NCBI RefSeq assembly: GCF_014647795.1
Contig: NZ_BMPW01000010.1
Location: 186,001 to 250,000, forward strand
From: Actinoplanes campanulatus
GTDB lineage: Bacteria; Actinomycetota; Actinomycetes; Mycobacteriales; Micromonosporaceae
Direction of reading: 5' to 3'
DNA: 64,000 nt
In this document: positions 1 to 7,631 of the stretch, piece by piece
Position numbering within the stretch: position 1 is the stretch's first letter
How the letters are laid out: each line of letters begins with the position of its first letter
Program-made: the position numbers and the translations under genes
The notes under the pieces: model-generated
Told to the model about the DNA's origin: nothing
The model's database searches: none
Seen by the model: the letters and a program-made list of their open reading frames with translations, nothing else

Positions 1-169
1 TCCGCAGGTGATTGCCGGGGGACCGGGCCAGCCTCATCAGCACCTCGAACTCCACCGGGGAGAGGCGGTGCTCCTCGAACTGCGCGGCCAGCCGGTTCAT
101 CAGGCCCGTATAGGCCTCCGCGAGCAGCCCGACTGCGGTGAGGCGTGGGTCGTCCAGGTCCGTGTTCAC
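1..169 (-). CDS. MarR-family transcriptional regulator, N-terminal part (cut by window edge)
   Basis: The reverse strand from a GTG at 169 reads an open frame to the window edge. It gives about 56 residues starting V/M-N-T-D-L and containing LLAEAYTGLMNRLAAQFEEH followed by LSPVEFEVLMRLARSPGNHLR-type sequence. This is the first helix and start of the winged helix-turn-helix of MarR regulators, where 'L(S/T)xxEFxVLxxLxxxPG' is the usual signature. MarR proteins are dimeric repressors that usually respond to phenolic or oxidative ligands. The gene diverges from the YceI gene at 270, about 100 bp away, so that gene is a natural target. The C-terminal half is missing, so ligand type and full identity cannot be judged. 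Confidence 0.75.
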   Translation of the reverse strand, partial: MNTDLDDPRLTAVGLLAEAYTGLMNRLAAQFEEHRLSPVEFEVLMRLARSPGNHLR

Positions 170-269
170 GCTTCGACTCTAGCAGGCACTTGACAGGAGG
201 AATATTGCGGCGCATATAGTTGCTCCGTCAGACAAGCATCCGGACCGAGCTTCGAGAGAAGGCAGTGTC

Positions 270-842
270 ATGACCGTCAGCACCCGTGAGTTCGAAGGTC
301 TCCAGATTCCCGCCGCCGGCACCTACGAGCTGGACGCGGCGCACAAGCGGGTCGGCTTCGTGGTGAAGCACCTCATGGTGAGCAAGGTCCGCGGCCAGTT
401 CGCCGAGGCGACCGCCACCGTCACAGTGGCGGAGAACCCGCTGGAGTCCTCGGTCGTCGCCTCCATCAAGACCGGCAGCGTCGAGACCGGCCAGGTCGAC
501 CGGGACAACCACCTGCGTACCGGTGACTTCTTCGAGGCCGAGAAGTACCCGACGATGGAGTACCGCAGCACCGGCGTGAAGTCGCACGCGGGCGCCGAGT
601 TCGTCCTCGACGGCGAGCTCACCATCAAGGGCATCACCCGGCCGGTCGAGCTGGTCGTCGAGTTCGAGGGCGCCACCACCAGCCCGTACGGGCAGCATCT
701 CTTCGGGTTCAGCGCGCACACCGAGATCGACCGGGAGGACTGGGGTCTGACCTACAACATGGCCCTGGAGACCGGTGGCGTGATGATCGGCAAGAAGGTC
801 AAGATCGAGATCGAGGGTGAGGCCATCCTGCAGCAGGGCTGA
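270..842 (+). CDS. YceI family protein
   Basis: The 190-residue protein has the YceI fold signature: an early AGTYELDAAHKRVGFVVKHL, the central TGDFFEAEKYPTMEY and a final GxMIGKKVKIEIEGEA. YceI proteins are lipocalin-like beta barrels that bind polyisoprenoid or amphiphilic ligands, and many respond to acid or osmotic stress. No signal peptide is visible, so this copy is predicted to be cytoplasmic, as in many actinobacterial homologues. The ATG at 270 has GAGAGAAGG about 8 bp upstream. It diverges from a MarR-type gene, which may control it. A hairpin follows at 854. The physiological ligand is unknown. Confidence 0.9.
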   Translation: MTVSTREFEGLQIPAAGTYELDAAHKRVGFVVKHLMVSKVRGQFAEATATVTVAENPLESSVVASIKTGSVETGQVDRDNHLRTGDFFEAEKYPTMEYRSTGVKSHAGAEFVLDGELTIKGITRPVELVVEFEGATTSPYGQHLFGFSAHTEIDREDWGLTYNMALETGGVMIGKKVKIEIEGEAILQQG

Positions 843-853
843 CCGTCCTCATC

Positions 854-887
854 GGAGAGCGCCGTCCGGTTCCGGGCGGCGTTCTCC
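854..887 (+). terminator. Stem-loop after the YceI gene
   Basis: A 14-bp inverted repeat (GGAGAGCGCCGTCC / GGGCGGCGTTCTCC, one G-U type mismatch) around a 6-nt loop begins 11 bp after the YceI stop. There is no clear T-run, which is common for high-GC actinobacterial terminators. Confidence 0.6.
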
Positions 888-1008
888 GTGTATCCGGATG
901 TCTGGCGGTCGTCCGCGAGGGATGGCAGGGTGAACCGAACGCAGTCGTTCGTTCACAGAGCGGTGATCGATATCCGTTTCGTCCCCGGCCGTCCCGGGAG
1001 GGCAGCAC

Positions 1009-2481
1009 ATGGGCAAGGAACTGGTGACCGCCGTCTTCTCGCCGCATGATCGGGTGCTGTTCCGGCGGAGGGTCCGCCGTGGCCTCGACGCGCTGACCGG
1101 GATGCTCGAGGAAGGCCGGATCGAGGCCGGCGACCGGACCACCGGCCTGGAGATCGAGATCAACCTGGTCGACGCGGAGGCCGCCCCCGCCATGCGCAAC
1201 GCCGAGGTCCTGGCCGACCTGGCCGATCCCCGCTTCCAGTTGGAGCTGGGCCGGTTCAACCTCGAGCTGAACGTGCCACCCCGGTCGCTGGCCGGCGACG
1301 GGCTCGGCGACTACGAGCGGGAGATCCTGCAAGCCCTGCGTGCGGCCGGCGACTCCGCCCGCAAACGGGAGACCCGGCTCATCCTGATCGGGATGCTGCC
1401 CACCCTCACCGCCGGCCAGCTGGTGCTCGGCGACATCTCCGACCACGAGCGGTTCCGCGCGCTGGACGCCGAGATCGCGGGCGCCCGCGGTGACGCCTTC
1501 CGGATCGACATTCAGGGCCCGGAGCGACTGCGGACCAGCAGCGACACCATCGCCCCGGAGGGTGCCTGCACGAGCGCGCAGTTCCACCTGCGGGTCGCCC
1601 CGGCCGACTTCGCCCGGTACTGGAACGCGTCCCAGGCGATCGCCGGAGTTCAGCTGGCGCTCGGCGCCAACGCCCCGTTCCTCTACCGGCGGCGGCTCTG
1701 GGCGGAGACCCGGATCCCGTTCTTCGAGCAGGCCACCGATCCGCGCCCGGACGAGTTCGCGGCCCAGGGCGTACGACCGCGGGTCTGGTTCGGTGACCGG
1801 TGGATCGATTCGATCCTCGATCTGTACGAGGAGAACGTCCGCTACTTCCCACCGCTGCTGCCGGAACTCGGTGAGGAGGACCCGGTCGCCGTCCTGGCCG
1901 CCGGCGGCATCCCCGAACTGCCCGAGTTGCGCCTGCACAACGGCACCGTCTACCGCTGGAATCGGCCGGTCTACGACGTCACCGGCGGCCGTCCGCACCT
2001 GCGGGTGGAGAACCGGGTCCTGCCGTCCGGCCCCACCGTGGCGGACATGCTGGCCAACGCGGCGTTCTACTTCGGACTCGTCCGGCAGCTCGCCGAGGAG
2101 GATCCGCCGCTCTGGACGTGCCTGGACTTCGCGGCGGCCGAGGCCGGCTTCCGGACCGGAGCACGGGACGGGATCGAGGCCCGGCTGTTCTGGCCTGGCT
2201 TCGGCGAGGTGCCGGTGACCGATCTGGTGCGCGACGTGCTGCTTCCCCGCGCCCATTCCGGTCTGGACCGGTACGGGGTGCACCCGGCGCATCGTGACCG
2301 GTTCCTCGGCATCATCGAGGACCGCTGCCGGACCCGGCGCAACGGCGCCGCCTGGCAGTGCGAGACGGTCCGTACCGTCCAGGAGCGCGGCCTGGACCGC
2401 GCGGTGGCGCTGCGCGAGATGACGCAGCGGTACCTCGAATTCCAGCGCACCAACGAGCCGGTGCACACCTGGCCGATCTGA
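1009..2481 (+). CDS. Glutamate-cysteine ligase (GCS2/YbdK-type) family protein
   Basis: The 490-residue protein carries the GCS2 family pattern: an N-terminal TTGLEIEINLVD metal/ATP-binding strand (about residues 44-55), then FNLELNVPPR, a mid-protein AQFHLRV and the C-terminal HLRVENRVLPSGPT (about residues 330-343), where the catalytic E/N/R residues lie. These enzymes form gamma-glutamyl amide bonds from glutamate and an amine using ATP. The length exceeds the usual 370-residue YbdK form and matches a longer actinobacterial subgroup of unsettled substrate. The ATG at 1009 follows GGGAGGG at good spacing. It ends 3 bp before the convergent gene at 2484. True glutathione synthesis is unlikely in this phylum, where mycothiol is used, so another amine acceptor is more plausible (inference). 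Confidence 0.8.
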   Translation: MGKELVTAVFSPHDRVLFRRRVRRGLDALTGMLEEGRIEAGDRTTGLEIEINLVDAEAAPAMRNAEVLADLADPRFQLELGRFNLELNVPPRSLAGDGLGDYEREILQALRAAGDSARKRETRLILIGMLPTLTAGQLVLGDISDHERFRALDAEIAGARGDAFRIDIQGPERLRTSSDTIAPEGACTSAQFHLRVAPADFARYWNASQAIAGVQLALGANAPFLYRRRLWAETRIPFFEQATDPRPDEFAAQGVRPRVWFGDRWIDSILDLYEENVRYFPPLLPELGEEDPVAVLAAGGIPELPELRLHNGTVYRWNRPVYDVTGGRPHLRVENRVLPSGPTVADMLANAAFYFGLVRQLAEEDPPLWTCLDFAAAEAGFRTGARDGIEARLFWPGFGEVPVTDLVRDVLLPRAHSGLDRYGVHPAHRDRFLGIIEDRCRTRRNGAAWQCETVRTVQERGLDRAVALREMTQRYLEFQRTNEPVHTWPI

Positions 2482-2483
2482 GG

Positions 2484-3668
2484 CTATTTGCCGGGCTTCT
2501 TGGGGTCGTCCGGGTTGATCCGGGCCACCGTCGGGCTGGCCGGCGGCGGGGTGATCGTGGACCGCGGGGCGGTGTCGCCGTTGCCGTTGCGGCGCTTGGC
2601 CGGGGTGCGGCCGCTCGGGCGGGACGCCTCGGCGATCTCCGGGTCGGCCGGGGCCGGCTTGGCGTCCGGCTTGGCGTCCGGCTTGGCGTCGGTCTTGGCG
2701 GAAGGCGCCGCCTTCGCCGGCGCGGGTGCGGTCACCCGGCCGGTCGCCTTGGCCGGCTTCGCCGGGGCGCTTTCCGTCTTCGGGACGGGGACGGGAGTGA
2801 GACGACCGCGCCGGCCTGTCACCAGGGCCACGGTGAGCGCGGATCCGGCCAGGCCGGCGAGGACGGCGTACGGAGCGATGAGGTACGCCGACTGCAGCGG
2901 CCCCATCGCCTCGGTCAACAGTGGCGCCAGGGTGAGGAACGAGAAGGCGACCAGCAGCGGCCCGACCGCGCCGGAGATCGCGGTACCCAGCCCCAGTTCG
3001 CCCCTCAGCGCCGCCGGGCCGGCCGCGACCAGGCCGATGACGAATGCCGCGACCAGGGTCAGCAGGGCACTCGGCCAGTAGATCCCGCCGTAGCGGACGG
3101 GACTCACCGACTCGGCGAACTGCCAGCTGGTCAGGTAGGTGGCGAAGTCCCGCCCGGTGACGAGCTCGGCCACCACGCCGGTGATGGCCAGTGTCCACAG
3201 CCACAGCGCGGTGCCGATCAGGTTGGCCGCGACCGGGGTGGACGACACCGCCCAGAACGCGACCACGAGGCCGGCCAGCAGACCGGCGAGTGCATACCCA
3301 CTGGCGACCAGTTGGGGGGAGAGGGTGTCGGCGCGGACCGCGGACCGGGCCGGTAGCGCGACCAGCACGACCGACACCAGCGCGCCGACCGCCGAGGCCG
3401 CCGCCAGCGCGAACCGCCAGAGCGCCCGCCACCGGCCGGGCCGTTCGGCTCGCAGCCGGCCGGCGATGACCGCGCCGAGCACCGTGGCGCTCGCCGTGAT
3501 CCAGGTCGCCCAGCCGAGGCTGCCCAGCCAGACGCTGTCGGCGTCGGAGAGGGTGACCGGCCAGGTGATGACACCCAGGCCGTAGCCCAGACCCAGTTGA
3601 GCGGCCCCGGTCCCGGCCGCGATGCCGGCCGCGGTGGCAGCCTGTGTTGTCCAGCCATTCTCGGCCAT
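2484..3668 (-). CDS. Polytopic membrane protein with Lys/Ala/Pro-rich cytoplasmic tail
   Basis: The 394-residue protein starts at ATG 3668 (MAENGWTTQAATAAG); the frame extends further upstream but that part looks non-coding. About eight hydrophobic segments span residues 8-280. They are followed by a basic, disordered tail with a short tandem repeat (three to four copies of KPDA) and ending NPDDPKKPGK. I do not recognise a transport or enzyme signature. It is convergent with the GCS2-type gene and diverges from the PASTA-domain gene at 3827, with about 160 bp between starts that should hold both promoters. Function unknown; the tail suggests binding to an acidic partner or nucleic acid, which is speculation. 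Confidence 0.75.
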   Translation of the reverse strand: MAENGWTTQAATAAGIAAGTGAAQLGLGYGLGVITWPVTLSDADSVWLGSLGWATWITASATVLGAVIAGRLRAERPGRWRALWRFALAAASAVGALVSVVLVALPARSAVRADTLSPQLVASGYALAGLLAGLVVAFWAVSSTPVAANLIGTALWLWTLAITGVVAELVTGRDFATYLTSWQFAESVSPVRYGGIYWPSALLTLVAAFVIGLVAAGPAALRGELGLGTAISGAVGPLLVAFSFLTLAPLLTEAMGPLQSAYLIAPYAVLAGLAGSALTVALVTGRRGRLTPVPVPKTESAPAKPAKATGRVTAPAPAKAAPSAKTDAKPDAKPDAKPAPADPEIAEASRPSGRTPAKRRNGNGDTAPRSTITPPPASPTVARINPDDPKKPGK

Positions 3669-3826
3669 GCCGGGCACTGTACTGGTCTCCGCCGATGTCT
3701 GGGAAATGGTCACCGATCGTCGGCACTCGGCCGCTTTACGGCTGGTGGAAACCACAACCAGGCCGCAAGATTCGATACCTTGACGCTGCGACTAGCGCGG
3801 ATGTACGGAGCGGAAGGGGCGCGGTG

Positions 3827-4498
3827 ATGCCCGAGGAGCGCGAACCCGAGCGGGATGACGAGACCCGCCCGTTGTCGTCAGTGAACGAGGAGCCGTCCCC
3901 GCGACCGGAGGACCGTGGCACGGACGTGTGGACCGGCCGGGCCGGTGTCCGGCCGTACGGGGCCTATCGCCGTGACGAGTTCGACGAGGACGGGGACTGG
4001 GCCGACGGCCGGCCCGCCGAACCACCCGGCCGCTGGTGGGCGCCGATCGCCATCGGCACCGTCTCTCTGGTCCTGCTCGGGCTGCTGGGCTTCGCCATCG
4101 CGGTGATCGTGCGGGATTCGGACGGCGCGGTGGAGACTCCGGCTACACCCGCCGTGCGCGCGACGACGACCGAGCCGGCCGCCCCCGATGTGACCACCCC
4201 GCCCACGGTCACCGAGACGATCACCACACCGCCGACGACCGACGCGGCGGATCGCGAGGTGACCGTGCCCGCGCTGCGCGGGATGCCGCTGGCCGACGCA
4301 CAGGCGGCACTGACCCGCTCCAACCTGGGCTACCGGGTGATTCGCCGGGAGAGCGACGCCGAGCCGGGAACGGTGATCAATTGCGACCCCGGGGAGGGTC
4401 AGCAGGTGCCGTCGGACACCCGGGTGACCCTCATCGTGGCCACCGCGCGGACGGGCGACCCGTCTCCGACGACACCGGCGCCCTCCATCGGAGGTTGA
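3827..4498 (+). CDS. Single-pass membrane protein with one extracellular PASTA domain
   Basis: Starting at ATG 3827 (GTG 3824 is an alternative; GGAAGGGG lies just upstream), the 223-residue product has an acidic, charged cytoplasmic N-terminus. A transmembrane helix follows at about residues 68-93 (WWAPIAIGTVSLVLLGLLGF). Next come a Thr/Pro-rich linker and one PASTA domain (about residues 143-210; VPALRGMPLADAQAALTRSN, then GTVINCDPGEGQQVP). PASTA modules bind uncrosslinked peptidoglycan or muropeptides and are normally found on PknB-type kinases and PBPs. Here no kinase is attached, so it is a potential wall sensor, adaptor or decoy. Role is inference; domain call is solid. Confidence 0.85.
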   Translation: MPEEREPERDDETRPLSSVNEEPSPRPEDRGTDVWTGRAGVRPYGAYRRDEFDEDGDWADGRPAEPPGRWWAPIAIGTVSLVLLGLLGFAIAVIVRDSDGAVETPATPAVRATTTEPAAPDVTTPPTVTETITTPPTTDAADREVTVPALRGMPLADAQAALTRSNLGYRVIRRESDAEPGTVINCDPGEGQQVPSDTRVTLIVATARTGDPSPTTPAPSIGG

Positions 4499-4499
4499 T

Positions 4500-4928
4500 T
4501 CAGCGCGGGGTGCGGACCGTCCGCGCGGGGGCCACCCCGGGACGGCTGGCCGGCTGACGGCTGTTGCGCAGGCGCGGATCGGGCGCCTTCCCGGCCGGGC
4601 GCAGACCATTGACCTGTACGAAGATCGAGCGGCGTTCGACCGCGTCACCGGCCGAGTTCAGTTCGTAGCCGTCCAGCCAGACCCAACCCTCGTAGGTCGG
4701 CCAGTCGTGGACCCGGATGACCCGGAAGAGCATCGGTGATGCGAATTGGACACTCGCCGCTCTCGTCACGTGAATGACATCACCGGACCGAGGTAGAACC
4801 ACGTCATCTCCTGCCCTGAGACCCGTGTAGATGGACTTTGGTGACCCAGGCGCACCAGTTTGCCGGTTTGATACGCCCTTGCAAGCCTCCGACGGGTTTG
4901 ACCATCGAAGGAGGTTGCGGAACGTCAC
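4500..4928 (-). CDS. Conserved actinobacterial small protein of unknown function, beside an XRE/DUF397 pair
   Basis: The conserved core begins near residue 37 (LRAGDDVVLPRSGDVIHVTR) and runs through PMLFRVIRVHDWPTYEGWVW and RRSIFVQVNGL; the tail is basic and proline-rich. I recognise this as a small protein that accompanies XRE-DUF5753/DUF397 loci in Micromonosporaceae, without an assigned function. The frame opens at a GTG at 4928, but the first about 35 residues are atypical and the true start may lie closer to the core. It ends 1 bp after the PASTA gene on the opposite strand and diverges from the XRE gene at 5186. Confidence 0.6.
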   Translation of the reverse strand: MTFRNLLRWSNPSEACKGVSNRQTGAPGSPKSIYTGLRAGDDVVLPRSGDVIHVTRAASVQFASPMLFRVIRVHDWPTYEGWVWLDGYELNSAGDAVERRSIFVQVNGLRPAGKAPDPRLRNSRQPASRPGVAPARTVRTPR

Positions 4929-5099
4929 TATCGCCGATCACGTCTACCCGGCTTCGGGCTGAGGTCCATCGTGGACCGGAAGTGGCTCGGCGCCCCGTAT
5001 CGGACGTCGTCTTGCTGCTATTTGTCGGACTTGCTCGCGTCTCTCAAGAACGTTAAGTGATGCAAGCCATACGGAAAGATTGCACCACTAGTCTCGTCG

Positions 5100-5112
5100 A
5101 TGCAAGTTGCAT
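5100..5112. promoter_or_regulatory. Perfect dyad ATGCAA-G-TTGCAT, candidate operator
   Basis: A 13-bp palindrome lies 74 bp upstream of the XRE regulator start, in the divergent intergenic region. A looser pair of the same half-sites (ATGCAA and TTGCAC) occurs at about 5060-5085. Position and symmetry fit autoregulation by the XRE protein. Nothing else proves it. Confidence 0.35.
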
Positions 5113-5185
5113 GTCACGCTTCCGTGATTCTCCGTGATCATCCAATGTGCTTGAACGATCATGAGCGGCTCGGGAGACTGGTCGG

Positions 5186-6067
5186 GTGAATCGACGTCGC
5201 AGTCCCACCGTCCGTCGACGCCGCCTCGGGGTGGAACTGCGCAGGTACCGCGAGGCGGCCGGCGTGACGATTGATGTGGTGGCCGAGCGGCTGGGCTGCT
5301 CGCCATCCAAGATATCCCGGATCGAAACCGGGCATACCACCGCCAGTCCGCCTGACGTGAGCGCCATGTTGGCCATTTATGGGGTCGATCCGGACATTTC
5401 AGGAGAGTTAGTTGAAATTTCGCGAGACGCCCGAAAGAAAGGTTGGTGGCACCCCTTCTCCACCGTCCTGAACAGCACTTATGTCGGCTTCGAGGCCGAA
5501 GCTAGATCAATCCAGGCGTACGAGCAGCAGGTCATTCCGGGCCTTCTGCAGAGCGAGCAGTACGCAATGGCTCTCATTCGATCCGCCCGATGGGATGACA
5601 CCGATCAGGAAATCGCGCAACGGGTCCGCGTCCGTATGGAACGGCAGTCGTTACTGATTCAGGACGATCCAATCGATCTCTGGGTGGTGCTCGATGAAGC
5701 GGTGGTGAGTCGCCCGGTCGGTGGCGACGCGGTCATGCGCGATCAGTTGCGACATCTGGTCGAGACCGCCGGCCTGCCGAACGTGACACTCCAGATCCTG
5801 CCGTTCGCGGTCGGCGCGCACGCCGCCATGGACGGCGCGTTCGCGATCCTCGACTTCCCCTCGGACGGTGACCCCGCCCTGGTGTTCGCCGAGAACGCGG
5901 CCGGTGGGCTCTTTCTGGAGAAGGACGACGAACTCCGCAAGTTCCGCGAGGTGTTCGGCACCATCCGGGCTGCCGCCCTGGATCCGGAGGCGTCCATCGG
6001 GATGATCGAAAAGTTGGCAGAGGAGCCATTGTGGAAATCGAGGCGAAGGGCCTCCGAGTCGATCTGA
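5186..6067 (+). CDS. XRE-family regulator with DUF5753 domain (WhiJ-like)
   Basis: The 293-residue protein, from GTG 5186, has an N-terminal helix-turn-helix (about residues 14-65; REAAGVTIDVVAERLGCSPS then KISRIETGHT). A DUF5753 sensor-like domain follows (about residues 95-275; STYVGFEAEARSIQAYEQQ, IPGLLQSEQYA, NVTLQILPF). Such proteins are abundant in sporulating actinomycetes and pair with a small DUF397 protein, as in Streptomyces WhiJ-type loci. They influence development and antibiotic production. The last 37 bp overlap the DUF397 gene, so translation is likely coupled. Partner and DNA target in this organism are inferred. Confidence 0.9.
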   Translation: MNRRRSPTVRRRRLGVELRRYREAAGVTIDVVAERLGCSPSKISRIETGHTTASPPDVSAMLAIYGVDPDISGELVEISRDARKKGWWHPFSTVLNSTYVGFEAEARSIQAYEQQVIPGLLQSEQYAMALIRSARWDDTDQEIAQRVRVRMERQSLLIQDDPIDLWVVLDEAVVSRPVGGDAVMRDQLRHLVETAGLPNVTLQILPFAVGAHAAMDGAFAILDFPSDGDPALVFAENAAGGLFLEKDDELRKFREVFGTIRAAALDPEASIGMIEKLAEEPLWKSRRRASESI

Positions 6068-6255
6068 ACCAGGCACGCTGGTTCAAGAGCACGCGGAGCG
6101 GGCCGAACTGCGACAACTGTGTCGAGGTCGCATTCGTCGGCGAGGCTATCGCGGTGCGCGACTCGAAGAACCCGTCGGGACCGGCACTGATCTTCACGAC
6201 CGCGGAGTGGGACGCGTTCGTGGGTGGGGCCAAGGACGGCGAGTTCGACCTCTGA
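6031..6255 (+). CDS. DUF397 small acidic protein
   Basis: The 74-residue protein contains the DUF397 signature: ARWFKSTRSGPNCDNCVEVA, then AIAVRDSKNP and FTTAEWDAFVGG. It begins at GTG 6031 inside the XRE gene in a different frame, with a 37-bp overlap. DUF397 proteins work as partners or antagonists of the adjacent XRE-DUF5753 protein. Two cysteines (CDNC) are conserved in the family. A hairpin just downstream at 6271 probably ends the transcript. Confidence 0.9.
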   Translation: MEIEAKGLRVDLNQARWFKSTRSGPNCDNCVEVAFVGEAIAVRDSKNPSGPALIFTTAEWDAFVGGAKDGEFDL

Positions 6256-6270
6256 GGATGCCTGAGCGGC

Positions 6271-6297
6271 CGGCCCGGCGATCCGATTGCCGGGCCG
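6271..6297 (+). terminator. Stem-loop after DUF397 gene
   Basis: A 9-bp perfect stem (CGGCCCGGC / GCCGGGCCG) with a 9-nt loop lies 16 bp after the DUF397 stop. Confidence 0.6.
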
Positions 6298-6417
6298 TAC
6301 GTTGCTATTTGCCCGATTCGCGTCGCTGTGCGCGACTCGCCTCGTTGAAAGCTCCAGGCGCGGACCGGACCGCGCTGACGGGCCGGGACACACCACCGAC
6401 GAGGCAAGGCAGTAGAG

Positions 6418-6861
6418 ATGACGATTGGTTCCGAGAACCTCAGCAGCGGTTCGTCGACGGCGCAGGACCGCTTCAGCGGGGGCGTGAGCGCGTACCGGCA
6501 GGGCCGGCGGGAAGCCCTCACGGGCGATCACAGCGACGGTGAGCTGGTGTCCCGTACCAGCTCCGGCCTGCCGACCCGGTCGCCCGGACGCTCCCACAGC
6601 ATCGAGCCGACCAGCCCGCTGGACCGGGCCGCGAGACTGCCCTCCCTGGATCTGCAGAACCTGAACGAGCCGGTCTTCCCGTCCGGAACCTGGTCCGACT
6701 CGTCGAACCAGTCGATGGCCGACCACCCGCTGCTCCGCGGACTGCTGCTGGAGCTGCCGGCTCGGGGCACGCTGCCGCCGTCGGACTGGCTGGACCGCTG
6801 GTTCGAGGCGACCCGCTCGATCCTGGAACTGCTCTACGTCCAGGAAGCCAAGCAGCGCTGA
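6418..6861 (+). CDS. Hypothetical protein, Ser-rich N-terminus
   Basis: The 147-residue product has a polar, Ser/Arg-rich, probably disordered first 75 residues. A more ordered C-terminus follows, ending SDWLDRWFEATRSILELLYV, an amphipathic helix. No catalytic motif, signal peptide or membrane segment is visible, and I do not recognise the family. It lies in the same direction as the XRE/DUF397 pair, 160 bp downstream and behind a hairpin. It is therefore probably a separate transcript. GC bias at third positions supports a real gene. Confidence 0.6.
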   Translation: MTIGSENLSSGSSTAQDRFSGGVSAYRQGRREALTGDHSDGELVSRTSSGLPTRSPGRSHSIEPTSPLDRAARLPSLDLQNLNEPVFPSGTWSDSSNQSMADHPLLRGLLLELPARGTLPPSDWLDRWFEATRSILELLYVQEAKQR

Positions 6862-6864
6862 CGA

Positions 6865-7503
6865 TCAGCGGGCGCCGGCCGGCGCCCGCTCCCGGTCCCG
6901 CCGTCCGATCGGGGCCAGCACCAGCGGGGCCAGGCGGCTGTGGCGCAGCGCCGCCCGGATCCCGATGCCGGCGACGGTCACCATGATCACCGTGACGGCG
7001 ATGCCCAGCATGCCGGTCGCCGCGCCGCCCGGCACGTCCACCAGGCCGGCCGCGATCGGTAGGCCCACTAGCGCGGCGACCCCGGTGATCTGCAACGGCG
7101 CGGACAGCAGCGGGTGGGCGGCCGCCGCCCGCAGGGCCGGCGGAACCGGCGTCAGCGGCGCGGCGGCGAACGCCCCCGCGCCGCGGCGCACCCAGCCGAG
7201 CCGGCGCAGGGTCGCGGTCAGCACGACCAGTGCCGGTACGCCCGGCAGCAGGGCGGCGGCCGGCGCCGCCGAGACGCCCGGCACCAGGGCGACGACCAGA
7301 GGGATCGCGGCGAACACCGCGACGCCCGCGCCGACCAGCGCGGAGAGCAGCCCGGCGCGGCGGCGCAGCTGACGCGCGGTCACGGCGGCGGGCATCCCGT
7401 CGACCAGGAGCCCGGCGGAGAGCCAGACGGCGGCGAGGGTGCCGATCAGGAAGACGTCCACGACGGTGTTCACATCGACAGCGTTCACCGCTTGCGTCCG
7501 CAC
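6865..7503 (-). CDS. Small polytopic membrane protein, unknown
   Basis: The 212-residue product shows about five or six hydrophobic stretches: VFLIGTLAAVWLSAGLLV, LLSALVGAGVAVFAAIPLVV, LLPGVPALVVLTATL, PLQITGVAALVGLPIAAGLV and GIAVTVIMVTVAGIGI. It ends in a basic tail. Several GTG codons are possible starts (7503, 7488, 7473); the longest is given. It converges with the gene ending at 6861, 3 bp away. No family recognised. Confidence 0.6.
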   Translation of the reverse strand: MRTQAVNAVDVNTVVDVFLIGTLAAVWLSAGLLVDGMPAAVTARQLRRRAGLLSALVGAGVAVFAAIPLVVALVPGVSAAPAAALLPGVPALVVLTATLRRLGWVRRGAGAFAAAPLTPVPPALRAAAAHPLLSAPLQITGVAALVGLPIAAGLVDVPGGAATGMLGIAVTVIMVTVAGIGIRAALRHSRLAPLVLAPIGRRDRERAPAGAR

Positions 7504-7631
7504 CGAAACCGGGATATGCCCGGACCGGGCACCCGTAGGGGTTCCACGGCACTGTGCGTAGGCGTACTAGAACGCTCCGTCGAGAACGGACAGTGATCTT
7601 TGACGCACTGTCCGAAACAAGATCCGGTCGG

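Noticed and set aside
799-3726. Very long open frame on the minus strand
   Set aside because: It is the antisense shadow of the GCS2-type gene and of its neighbour; its sequence is Arg/Gly/Pro-rich without any domain, while the plus-strand frame at 1009 has clear family motifs.
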